From: Bacteroidales bacterium
Lineage (GTDB): Bacteria > Bacteroidota > Bacteroidia > Bacteroidales > F082
Assembly: GCA_024689285.1 (NCBI GenBank)
Contig: JAILDR010000026.1
Coordinates: forward strand, 1 to 10,682
Direction of reading: 5' to 3'
Length of the DNA: 10,682 bases
Made by a program: the position numbers and the translations under genes. Position 1 is the stretch's first letter. Each line of letters opens with the position of its first letter. Shown piece after piece: positions 1 to 5,911 of this stretch. Below the pieces are notes generated by a model that searched no databases, had not been told where the DNA came from, and saw only the letters and a list, made by a program, of their open reading frames with translations.

Positions 1-1264
1 CCTGCTTCTCCAGCTTTTTATGCAAGTAATCCTGATACAAGCCGTCGAGTTTTGAGACCAAGGCCTTGTTCTCTCCCTCTGATTTCTTGTGCTCCGCCAA
101 AAACAGCAAACACTTGTCGGCTTTTCCCAACTCACCGATACCGACATATATGTTCCGCAAATATTCAACTGCTTGAATCCGAGATAGGCTGTTTACTGTA
201 TCCTCCATAACTGGTAGCAAATAGAATGAAGCCGAATCATAGATTCCTTCTTCATAGAAAAGAGATCCTATGGTCAAATATCGGTTTAACAACTCCGATT
301 CGTTAGATGCACGAGCAATGACTTGCCTCAAGACATCAATTACCTGCCTAAATTCTAGACCCAGTTGATAGTCGCATACGGCTTTACTCGATATGATATC
401 CCTGTAAAGAAGGTTGTCGCATCCTTTCATTCCTTCTAAGGCTTGTTCATAATACGAATTAGCTTTGCCTGTTTCGTTGTTTTTGTCGTATTGCTTGCCT
501 ATTCGAAATAGTATGTTGGATACAGCATAAGCCGAAGTCGGCTCAATCTTACAATAGGCCAGGGATTTTTTACAGCAGGCAATCGACGGTTCCATCATAA
601 ACTGCTTTGAAAACAAATCCCCGAGGCGGTTATAGGTATACGACATAAACCTTGCCTTGTGCCCGACAAGTTCCTTTTCTTCAAAGTTTCCCTCCATCAT
701 TTCCAGTGTTTTCATGTACTCAGCACACGCTTCCACCACGCTGTCGCGCTCGTAATAGCCCACACCATTAATATAATGGGCACGGGCGGCGAGAAACGCC
801 GTTGTTTGGGCGGACGCATGCGATGCGTCCCTACGACGGAATGGCCCTACCGACACACCGCGCGCTTCAGCTCCAGGCGAACCCGCAATAGAATCATAAT
901 ACGCCACCGCCCGCAGCAGGTCCTTGCGGTTGGTCTGCTCGTAGTCGTTCTTGTAAAGCAATTCGGAAAGCAACAGCTGGAAATAATGGATGTCGGATTC
1001 ATCGAGGCTGTCGGCCTCGGAGCTTATGGCAAAGGCCTGCAACAGCGCGAAGGCGCTGTCAGGCTGCTGCCACATCAGGCTGTCGATGTTTTCCAGCGTC
1101 CGGCAGGCTTCCCCCTCCATGAGGGGGTGCCGCGCAGCGGCGGGGGAGTCCAGCGAAGTCCCTTCCCCCTCTAAGAGGGGGCCAGGGGGAGTTGCGCATC
1201 CCAACACCATCAGCATCATGCCGAGCAATGCAACAATTCTATGTCCAAGAATTCTCATTCTCAT
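1..1264 (-). CDS. TPR-repeat lipoprotein, N-terminal 421 codons (partial)
   Basis: The frame is open from ATG at 1264 to the window edge (421 codons, no stop), so the C-terminus is missing. Residues 1-23 form a lipoprotein signal: basic start, hydrophobic run, lipobox-like MVLGC with Cys23. From about residue 162 onward the sequence is helical and TPR-like, with several degenerate 34-residue-type units (YNRLGDLF near 211, YEQALEGM near 275, FYEEGIYDSASFYL near 336, YLRNIYVGIGELGKA near 368). The end, LVSKLDGLYQDYLHKKLEKQ, looks like the start of a coiled coil. In Bacteroidales, such proteins often continue into a membrane helix and coiled coil or a DNA-binding domain; that part cannot be seen here. 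Residues 25-52 and about 144-152 are encoded by palindromic repeat elements, both in frame. Upstream codons (about 700-1264) are richer in GCC, CTG and CGC than those at 1-600, where ATA, CTA, CGA and AGG appear. The specific function is unknown. ATG at 1258 is an alternative start. Confidence 0.8.
   Translation of the reverse strand, partial: MRMRILGHRIVALLGMMLMVLGCATPPGPLLEGEGTSLDSPAAARHPLMEGEACRTLENIDSLMWQQPDSAFALLQAFAISSEADSLDESDIHYFQLLLSELLYKNDYEQTNRKDLLRAVAYYDSIAGSPGAEARGVSVGPFRRRDASHASAQTTAFLAARAHYINGVGYYERDSVVEACAEYMKTLEMMEGNFEEKELVGHKARFMSYTYNRLGDLFSKQFMMEPSIACCKKSLAYCKIEPTSAYAVSNILFRIGKQYDKNNETGKANSYYEQALEGMKGCDNLLYRDIISSKAVCDYQLGLEFRQVIDVLRQVIARASNESELLNRYLTIGSLFYEEGIYDSASFYLLPVMEDTVNSLSRIQAVEYLRNIYVGIGELGKADKCLLFLAEHKKSEGENKALVSKLDGLYQDYLHKKLEKQ
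811..834 (+). repeat. REP-like palindromic 24-mer inside the lipoprotein gene
   Basis: The arms GGACGCAT and ATGCGTCC (812-830, 3-nt centre GCG) are followed by the asymmetric tail CTAC. The same 24-mer occurs in the rnfC-rnfD gap: 23 of 24 bases match the copy at 4470-4493 (opposite strand) and 21 of 24 match the copy at 4527-4550. It is read in frame on the minus strand as residues around RRRDASHAS of the lipoprotein, between a Tyr/Ala-rich helix and the first TPR-like helix. A palindrome with a fixed tail repeated at separate loci is the hallmark of REP elements, which are mobilised in other bacteria by RAYT transposases; no RAYT gene is in this window. Confidence 0.75.
1109..1192 (+). repeat. 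Composite G/C-run palindromic repeat within the lipoprotein gene
   Basis: Two similar hairpin modules lie side by side: CCCCCTC-cat-GAGGGGG at 1111-1127 and CCCCCTCTaaGAGGGGG-like at 1165-1181. They are separated by a third small palindrome (GCCGC/GCGGC near 1129-1141) and followed by CCAGGGGGAG. In the coding direction the segment adds about 28 residues immediately after the lipobox Cys, including PPGPLLEGEG and HPLMEGE, two related peptides from the two modules. Removing it would join the lipobox directly to the conserved-looking CRTLENIDSLM. It resembles interspersed CCCTCTnnAGAGGG-type repeats that I recall from Bacteroidetes genomes, but I could not search for copies. Confidence 0.65.
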
Positions 1265-1268
1265 GCTG

Positions 1269-1276
1269 CAAAGATA
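1269..1276 (-). promoter_or_regulatory. Bacteroidetes-type -7 element (TATCTTTG) for the lipoprotein gene
   Basis: The minus strand reads TATCTTTG, a full match to the Bacteroidetes -7 consensus TAnnTTTG, followed by CAGC. It ends only 4 nt before the ATG at 1264. No TTTG or TTG -33 element is visible 19-21 nt upstream, because that position falls within the palindrome at 1283-1333. If the element is used, the transcript would start at or just beside the ATG, giving a leaderless message or initiation at the second ATG (1258) with almost no leader. Confidence 0.5.
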
Positions 1277-1282
1277 GTGAAA

Positions 1283-1333
1283 TTTCTCATTTTTCTCATT
1301 TTCTCACGGTGAGAAAATGAGAAAAATGAGAAA
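1283..1333. repeat. Perfect 25-bp-arm inverted repeat with 1-nt centre
   Basis: Bases 1283-1307 and 1309-1333 are exact reverse complements around G1308. The arms are built from repeats of a TTTTCTCA-like unit, so the right arm reads as GAGAAAATGA then GAAAAATGAG. The palindrome begins 7 bp upstream of the lipoprotein -7 element and covers the place where a -33 box would lie. It could extrude as a cruciform, form an RNA hairpin in readthrough transcripts from rnf, or bind a dimeric protein. The sequence alone does not decide among these. Confidence 0.85.
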
Positions 1334-1335
1334 AA

Positions 1336-1463
1336 CTGTCCCTGTCCTACAGGTGGAGGCTGTCCCATGGGGACGAATGCCTTATCGCTAAGAATGGTTG
1401 CCCCACGCTGTCCCAAATGCCCCACTGTCCCAGGGGCGAGACACCTGGGACACTTGAGACAGT
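1336..1463. repeat. Degenerate TGTCCC/GGGACA repeat stretch
   Basis: TGTCC(C) occurs at about 1338, 1344, 1372, 1409 and 1426, with the complement GGGACA or GGGAC at 1379 and 1447. Two copies form an inverted repeat: TGTCCCAGG at 1426-1434 with CCTGGGACA at 1444-1452. The spacing is irregular, so this is neither a CRISPR nor a clean tandem array. I see no known function. Confidence 0.5.
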
Positions 1464-1516
1464 ACCTTCCAGAATATCGCCTAGCTTTGACTTTACTGCC
1501 GTGCAACTCTAATGCG

Positions 1517-1581
1517 ACCCTATCGTAACTTTGACACAACCTTGATACAACCTTGATACAACACTGAGGTAACGATAGGGT
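1517..1581. repeat. Three 11-bp tandem units framed by a 10-bp inverted repeat
   Basis: ACCCTATCGT (1517-1526) and ACGATAGGGT (1572-1581) are perfect reverse complements. Between them lie three adjacent 11-bp units, TTGACACAACC (1531-1541), TTGATACAACC (1542-1552) and TTGATACAACA (1553-1563). An 11-bp period places each unit on the same face of the helix, as in cooperative operator sites. The inverted repeat could equally be the ends of a very small element or an RNA stem with a 45-nt loop. It lies 39 bp downstream of the rnfA stop codon. Confidence 0.75.
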
Positions 1582-1619
1582 GACAGTAGTACAAAATGTA
1601 CTATTCCATTTAGGCGGCT

Positions 1620-2222
1620 TTACACAATCCCCGTGAAGCCCATAAAGGCCAGTGCCAGGATGCCTGCTGTAATCAGGGCAATGGGGGTGCCCTTCATGCC
1701 TTTTGGAGGCTCCATCAGGTCGATATGCTCGCGCACACCGGCAAAGATAATCAGGGCCATAGCGAAGCCAAGGGCGATGCCAACGGCATAGACGACGGAC
1801 TCACCTAAGCTCAGCATGTGGGCCACGCCGCCATAGTTGAACTCCTTGGTGACCACGGTCAGCGAGACACCGAGGACGGCGCAGTTGGTCGTAATCAGCG
1901 GGAGGAACACGCCCAAGGCAGTGTACAGCGACGGACTGATTTTCTTCAGGATAATCTCCACCATCTGTACCAAAGCAGCGATAATGAGGATGAATGCAAT
2001 GGTCTGTAAGAACTTGTCCAAGCCCAAGGGGATGAGCAGGTATTGGTTCACAAGCCAAGTCACCAAGGTGGCGAGGGTCAGCACGAAGATGACGGCAGCG
2101 CCCATACCCAAGGCAGTGGAGGTCTTCTTTGAAGTGCCCAAGAAGGGACAGATGCCCAGAAACTGGGAGAAGATCACGTTGTTGACCAGGATGGTCGATA
2201 GGATAATGATGAGGTATTTCAT
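1620..2222 (-). CDS. rnfA: Rnf complex subunit RnfA
   Basis: RnfA is an integral membrane subunit of the ion-translocating ferredoxin:NAD+ oxidoreductase, homologous to NqrE and paired with RnfE. At 200 residues with about six hydrophobic helices it has the usual family length. The signature segments are present: NNVIFSQFLGICPFLGTSKK near residues 14-33 (Cys25) and TTNCAVLGVS near 111-120 (Cys114). In characterised Rnf/Nqr complexes, conserved cysteines of RnfA and RnfE (NqrE and NqrD) jointly hold an iron-sulfur cluster inside the membrane. This is the last gene of the operon, starting 3 nt after the rnfE stop. The hydrophobic start MKYLIIILSTILVNN fits the inverted-topology fold of the family. 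Confidence 0.96.
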   Translation of the reverse strand: MKYLIIILSTILVNNVIFSQFLGICPFLGTSKKTSTALGMGAAVIFVLTLATLVTWLVNQYLLIPLGLDKFLQTIAFILIIAALVQMVEIILKKISPSLYTALGVFLPLITTNCAVLGVSLTVVTKEFNYGGVAHMLSLGESVVYAVGIALGFAMALIIFAGVREHIDLMEPPKGMKGTPIALITAGILALAFMGFTGIV

Positions 2223-2225
2223 GGC

Positions 2226-2819
2226 TTAGTGACTTTCTTTTTTGAATTGGTTGACGATGGCGATAACGAAACCGAGGCAGATGAAGGCACCTGGAGGCAG
2301 GATGAACACCAGGATGTTGGCCGTCTCAGGCAGGATGGTGAGTCCGAAGATGGAGCCGCTACCCAAAAACTCACGGATGCAGCCCAGCAGGGTGAGCGCA
2401 AGGGTGAAGCCCAAGCCCATGCCCAGGCCGTCGAGCATAGACGGGAACACGGGGTTTTTGGAGGCAAAAGCCTCGGCACGACCCAACACGATGCAGTTCA
2501 CCACGATGAGGGGGATGAACAGGCCGAGGGTCTCATAGATGTCAGGCACATAGGCCTGCATCAGCAGCTGCACCAAGGTCACAAACGATGCGATGACCAC
2601 GATGAAGCAGGGGATGCGTACCTTGTCGGGGATGAAGCCTTTCAGGAGTGAAATGAAGATGTTGGACAGTACCAACACGAAGGTGGTGGCCAGGCCCATC
2701 GACATGCCGTTGATGGCACTGGTGGTGGTGGCTAAGGTAGGGCAGCAGCCCAACAGCAGCACCAGGATGGGGTTTTCTTTGATGAGGCCTTTGGTAAAGG
2801 TTTGCAGGTTGTTACTCAT
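2226..2819 (-). CDS. rnfE: Rnf complex subunit RnfE
   Basis: RnfE is the membrane partner of RnfA, homologous to NqrD. It has 197 residues and about six membrane helices. Family motifs are clear: LLLGCCPTLATTTSA near residues 21-35 with Cys25 and Cys26, and VVNCIVLGRAEAFASK near 106-121 with Cys109. The matching cysteine positions in RnfA and RnfE support a shared membrane iron-sulfur cluster that carries electrons across the bilayer between the cytoplasmic and outer-face modules. The ATG at 2819 overlaps the end of rnfG by 8 nt, so translational coupling is likely. The tail NQFKKESH is short and polar, as expected for a cytoplasmic end. Confidence 0.96.
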   Translation of the reverse strand: MSNNLQTFTKGLIKENPILVLLLGCCPTLATTTSAINGMSMGLATTFVLVLSNIFISLLKGFIPDKVRIPCFIVVIASFVTLVQLLMQAYVPDIYETLGLFIPLIVVNCIVLGRAEAFASKNPVFPSMLDGLGMGLGFTLALTLLGCIREFLGSGSIFGLTILPETANILVFILPPGAFICLGFVIAIVNQFKKESH

Positions 2820-3429
2820 TGTCTTGTCCTCCTTCCGTTTCGTTGTTCATATATTGAGCCTTGTTGGCCTCGAAGGCCTTGTAGGCCTTGTCGACGGCTT
2901 TCGAGAAGGCTCTTGAGGTGATGGTGGCTGCCGTGATGGCATCAACGTCGCCGCCATCCTTGGTGACCGTCAGTTTGTAGTCGGCAGGGTTCTTGTCGAC
3001 AAACTGGTCCTTGAACTTGCCGGTCATGTTGGCACCAAGGCCGGGGGTCTCGCTGTGCGACAACACCGAAGTGCCTTTGATGGTGCCGTTGGCCAGGAAG
3101 CCGACCATCATGTCAATCTTGCCGCCAAAGCCTCCTTCGCTGGTCTTGACAGCGGCACCTTGGAAGTTGCCGCTGGCATCGTAGGCGAGGGTGCAGGGGA
3201 ATGACAGGTCGGTGCCTTCATAGTTGTATCTCAGTGTGTCAGCCTTGTAGGTGACGTTTTCCAAAGGAAGGACGGCTTTGATGGCTGCCTCGTTCTTCTT
3301 CTGGTCGACCTCAGCGATGGCGTCCTTGGTCATGCCGTACACCAGGCCGAGCACGCCACCCGACACCGCTGTGATGACGAGCAGGGCGACGACCATATTG
3401 ATTAATGTGGATTCTTTCTTCTTAGCCAT
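2812..3429 (-). CDS. rnfG: Rnf complex subunit RnfG (FMN-carrying)
   Basis: RnfG is homologous to NqrC and carries FMN covalently on a threonine through a phosphoester bond. Of 205 residues, about 10-32 form the single membrane anchor and the rest is an FMN-binding domain on the outer face of the cytoplasmic membrane. The motif DAITAATITS (163-172) is the family attachment site, making Thr169 the expected FMN carrier. SETPGLGAN (126-134) is the other strongly conserved segment. The gene starts 5 nt after the rnfD stop and overlaps rnfE by 8 nt. FMN attachment in known systems needs the ApbE flavin transferase, which is not encoded in this window. Confidence 0.95.
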   Translation of the reverse strand: MAKKKESTLINMVVALLVITAVSGGVLGLVYGMTKDAIAEVDQKKNEAAIKAVLPLENVTYKADTLRYNYEGTDLSFPCTLAYDASGNFQGAAVKTSEGGFGGKIDMMVGFLANGTIKGTSVLSHSETPGLGANMTGKFKDQFVDKNPADYKLTVTKDGGDVDAITAATITSRAFSKAVDKAYKAFEANKAQYMNNETEGGQDNE

Positions 3430-3434
3430 GGCGT

Positions 3435-4430
3435 TTACTTTTTAGAGGGTTTGACGACTCCGAACACTTCGGTCTTGAAGGCCTTGTTGATGAGCGGCGT
3501 GAGGGCGTTCATAATCAGGATGGCGAACGACACGCCTTCGGGATAGGCACCCCACAGACGGATAACAACGGTGATGACACCGATGCCGAAGCCGAACAGG
3601 ATTTTGCCTTTCGTCGTCATGGGTGAGGTCACCATGTCGGTTGCCATGAAAAAGGAACCGAGGATGAGACCGCCATAGACGATGTGATACCACGGGGCGA
3701 TGTACTGTGTCGGGTCGACAAGATGGCAGATGCCTGTGAAGACGAACACGGTGAGCAGGATGCTCAGCGGCGTGGCGATGTCGATGACCTTGCGGCAGAT
3801 GAGGTAGATGGCACCCAGCAGCAGGGCAATGGCGCAGACCTCACCGAAGGCACCGCCTCGGTTGCCCAGCACCATATCAAGGAACTGCATATCGCCAGCT
3901 TCGGCCAACGAGCCCACACCGGCTTCCTTAAGGATGCCAAGCGGGGTGGGACCCGTGACAGCGTCAGCAAAGAAGCCCTTCTCGAAGATGGGGGCGGCCT
4001 GCGGCCAAGTGGTCATGGCCGTCGGGAACGACACAAGCATGAACACACGGCCTACCAAAGCCGGGTTGAAGGGGTTTTTGCCCAAACCACCAAAGGCCAT
4101 CTTGCCGATGCCGATAGCCACCACTGCACCTACGATAACCATCCAGATGGGAAGGTTGGCAGGCACGTTGAAGGCCAGCAGCAGACCCGTCAGGGCGGCT
4201 GAGCCGTCGTTGATGGTCAAGGGACCTTTGATGAGGTATTTCTGAATAAGCCATTCTGTCAGCATGCAGGCACCCACCGAGACGATGGTCAGCCTAAGGG
4301 CATACCAACCGAAATAGTAAACGGCCACAAGCAAGGCGGGAACCAATGCGAGAAGAACACGGAACATGATCTTCTGCGTGTTTTCCGTCGAATGCACATG
4401 CGGCGAACCGGATATTGTGTATTTGTTCAT
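3435..4430 (-). CDS. rnfD: Rnf complex subunit RnfD (FMN-carrying membrane subunit)
   Basis: RnfD is the NqrB-like membrane subunit and the likely core of ion translocation. It has 331 residues and about nine to ten hydrophobic helices. SPHVHS near residues 9-14 and KNPFNPALVGR near 118-128 are family motifs. DAVTGPTPLG (156-165) corresponds to the covalent FMN site, with Thr162 as the probable acceptor. FMATDMVTSP and GAYPEGVSFAILIMNA towards the C-terminus are also typical. Unlike its neighbours it does not touch the upstream gene: 125 bp separate it from the rnfC stop, and that gap is largely a palindromic repeat pair. The ATG at 4430 is preceded by an A-rich leader (AACAATTCAACA on the coding strand) rather than a Shine-Dalgarno box, as is usual in Bacteroidetes. 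Confidence 0.96.
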   Translation of the reverse strand: MNKYTISGSPHVHSTENTQKIMFRVLLALVPALLVAVYYFGWYALRLTIVSVGACMLTEWLIQKYLIKGPLTINDGSAALTGLLLAFNVPANLPIWMVIVGAVVAIGIGKMAFGGLGKNPFNPALVGRVFMLVSFPTAMTTWPQAAPIFEKGFFADAVTGPTPLGILKEAGVGSLAEAGDMQFLDMVLGNRGGAFGEVCAIALLLGAIYLICRKVIDIATPLSILLTVFVFTGICHLVDPTQYIAPWYHIVYGGLILGSFFMATDMVTSPMTTKGKILFGFGIGVITVVIRLWGAYPEGVSFAILIMNALTPLINKAFKTEVFGVVKPSKK

Positions 4431-4469
4431 TGTTGAATTGTTGATTGTTTATTCGTTTAATTGTTGGTC

Positions 4470-4550
4470 GTAGGGACGCATCGAATGCGTCCGTTAATCA
4501 TTGTTTTTTGCGGACGCACGCGATTGTGGACGCACGCGGTGCGTCCCTAC
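4470..4550. repeat. REPIN-like inverted pair of REP 24-mers in the rnfC-rnfD gap
   Basis: Two 24-bp palindromic units lie head to head: 4470-4493 (GTAG tail outward on the left, arms GGACGCAT and ATGCGTCC) and 4527-4550 (arms GGACGCAC and GTGCGTCC, CTAC tail outward on the right). A broken half-unit, CGGACGCACGCG, sits at 4511-4522. The outer units can pair with each other at 20 of 24 positions, so the whole 81-nt segment could fold as one long hairpin in the rnf mRNA. It begins 5 nt after the rnfC stop codon. A third copy of the 24-mer is at 811-834. This organisation matches REP doublets (REPINs) known from other bacteria. Confidence 0.8.
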
Positions 4551-4555
4551 AAACG

Positions 4556-5911
4556 TCATTTCTGGTTTCTTGCACGGATGATGGCACCGGTCTTGGCTTT
4601 ACCGTAACGGATGTAGTCAAGCAGCGGGATGTTGGCGGGACAGGTGAACTCACAAGAGCCGCATTCGATGCAGTCCATGATGTGGTTGGCCTCTGTCTCG
4701 TCGAAGTTGTTCTGCTTGGCCAGCTTGTGGAGCAGGAAGGGCTGCAAGCCCATGGGGCAGGCACCGGCACAGCGTCCGCAGCGGATGCAGTTGGTCTGGC
4801 GACGGTCTTGTGCCTCGTCGAGGGTCATCAGCAGGATGCCCGAGGTGCCTTTCATGGTGGGGAAGCTGGTGACTGATACCGATTTACCCATCATGGGACC
4901 GCCGTTGATAACGTCGGTGATGTCATTTGGCAGTCCGCCAGCAGCCTCAATGAGGAGGTCGGCAGGGACACCGAAACGTACACGGAAGTTGCTGGGTTTC
5001 TTGACCGACTTGCCCGTGACGGTGACGATGCGCTCAATCAAGGGCTTGTTCTTTTGAACAGCTTCATAGATGGCGTAGGTTGAGGCCACGTTGACCACGA
5101 CGCAACCCGTCTCAATAGGCAGCTTGCCCGACGGCACCTCGCGACCCGTGATGGCCTTGATGATTTGCTTCTCGCCGCCTTGAGGATATTTGGTCTTCAA
5201 GGGCTGGACGGTGATGCCGGCATATAGGTCTTTATGTTCGTTGATGGTCTTTTCAAGCAATTCCACTGCTTCCATCTTGTTGGCCTCGATGCCGATGATG
5301 CCTTTGTCAGTGTTGACGGCTTTCATCAAGATTTTCACACCCATCAGGAACTCTTGCGTTTTTTCGAGAAGGAGACGGAAGTCGCAGGTCAGGTAAGGCT
5401 CGCACTCAGCGGCATTGATGATGATGTATTCGGCTTTCTTGCCGTCGGGAACCATCAACTTGACATGAGTGGGGAAGGTGGCTCCACCCATGCCGACGAT
5501 GCCGCATTCTTTCACTTTGTCGATGATTTGCTTGGCATCAAGCTTGATATCGGTGAGCAGCTCGTCGGTTTCAATGATGCCCTCTGCCCATTCGTCTTGT
5601 TCTTCACGGTCAATGAAGACGGCTGGTTTATAATAACCAGTATGGTCCATCACCACATCAATCTTGGCGACGGTGCCCGTGGCAGGCGAGTGGACGTTGG
5701 CTGAGATAAAGCCCTTGGCTGTGCCGATGAGTTGCCCCGTCAGCACGCGGTCGCCTTTGTTGACGATGCATTCAGCCGGTGCACCAAGGCATTGCCCCAA
5801 GGGGACGATGAGCTGCTTGGGCATCGGAAAGTCTTGTATGGGCTGGTGTGCCGAGAGTTTGTTCTCTTCAGGATGCACGCCGCCTCTTGGAAAAGTCTTT
5901 AACGGGTTCAT
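4556..5911 (-). CDS. rnfC: Rnf complex subunit RnfC (NADH/FMN and Fe-S subunit)
   Basis: RnfC is the peripheral cytoplasmic subunit that exchanges electrons with NAD(H), related to NqrA and to complex I NuoF. It has 451 residues. FPRGGVHP near residues 7-14 is the family start, followed by a biotinyl-lipoyl-like region with NVHSPATGTV near 72-81. The flavin/nucleotide-binding core follows, with GMGGATFP (140-147), NAAECEPYLTCD (166-177) and YPQGGEK (242-248). Two [4Fe-4S] motifs close the protein: Cys375/378/381 with Cys385, and Cys414/417/420 with Cys424. Its ATG overlaps the rnfB stop as ATGA, so the two are translationally coupled. The C-terminus is short and lacks the long Ala-rich tail of proteobacterial RsxC, as in other Bacteroidetes. 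Confidence 0.97.
   Translation of the reverse strand: MNPLKTFPRGGVHPEENKLSAHQPIQDFPMPKQLIVPLGQCLGAPAECIVNKGDRVLTGQLIGTAKGFISANVHSPATGTVAKIDVVMDHTGYYKPAVFIDREEQDEWAEGIIETDELLTDIKLDAKQIIDKVKECGIVGMGGATFPTHVKLMVPDGKKAEYIIINAAECEPYLTCDFRLLLEKTQEFLMGVKILMKAVNTDKGIIGIEANKMEAVELLEKTINEHKDLYAGITVQPLKTKYPQGGEKQIIKAITGREVPSGKLPIETGCVVVNVASTYAIYEAVQKNKPLIERIVTVTGKSVKKPSNFRVRFGVPADLLIEAAGGLPNDITDVINGGPMMGKSVSVTSFPTMKGTSGILLMTLDEAQDRRQTNCIRCGRCAGACPMGLQPFLLHKLAKQNNFDETEANHIMDCIECGSCEFTCPANIPLLDYIRYGKAKTGAIIRARNQK

Larger units (their letters stand above)
1265..1619. other. Gene-free, repeat-rich interval between the lipoprotein gene and rnfA
   Basis: This 355-bp stretch has no convincing gene. It holds, in order, a -7 element, a 25-bp-arm palindrome, a run of TGTCCC-type repeats and a 10-bp inverted repeat enclosing three tandem 11-bp units. 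Last comes a small stem at 1587-1603 (TAGTACA, 3-nt loop, TGTACTA) 17 nt past the rnfA stop. That stem has no following T tract on the minus strand, so no classical terminator for the rnf operon can be pointed to. The only long frame (1261-1539, minus) runs through the repeats and looks spurious. Confidence 0.7.

Noticed and set aside
659..1174. A 171-codon plus-strand frame opposite the lipoprotein gene
   Set aside because: It is antisense to a frame with a lipoprotein signal and TPR-like helices and has no protein-like pattern of its own.
1261..1539. A 92-codon minus-strand frame ahead of the lipoprotein gene
   Set aside because: It runs through the TGTCCC repeats and the palindrome, its sequence resembles no family I know, and its end overlaps the lipoprotein start and promoter element.
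1531..1563. Tandem 11-bp units as a CRISPR remnant
   Set aside because: The units are directly adjacent without spacers and far shorter than CRISPR repeats, and no cas gene is present.
1587..1603. Stem TAGTACA/TGTACTA after rnfA as a transcription terminator
   Set aside because: The 7-bp stem is A/T-rich and is not followed by a T tract on the minus strand, so it does not qualify as an intrinsic terminator.
4511..4526. A third complete REP unit in the rnfC-rnfD gap
   Set aside because: Only the left arm and centre are present; the right arm is missing, so it is a partial duplication of the adjacent unit.
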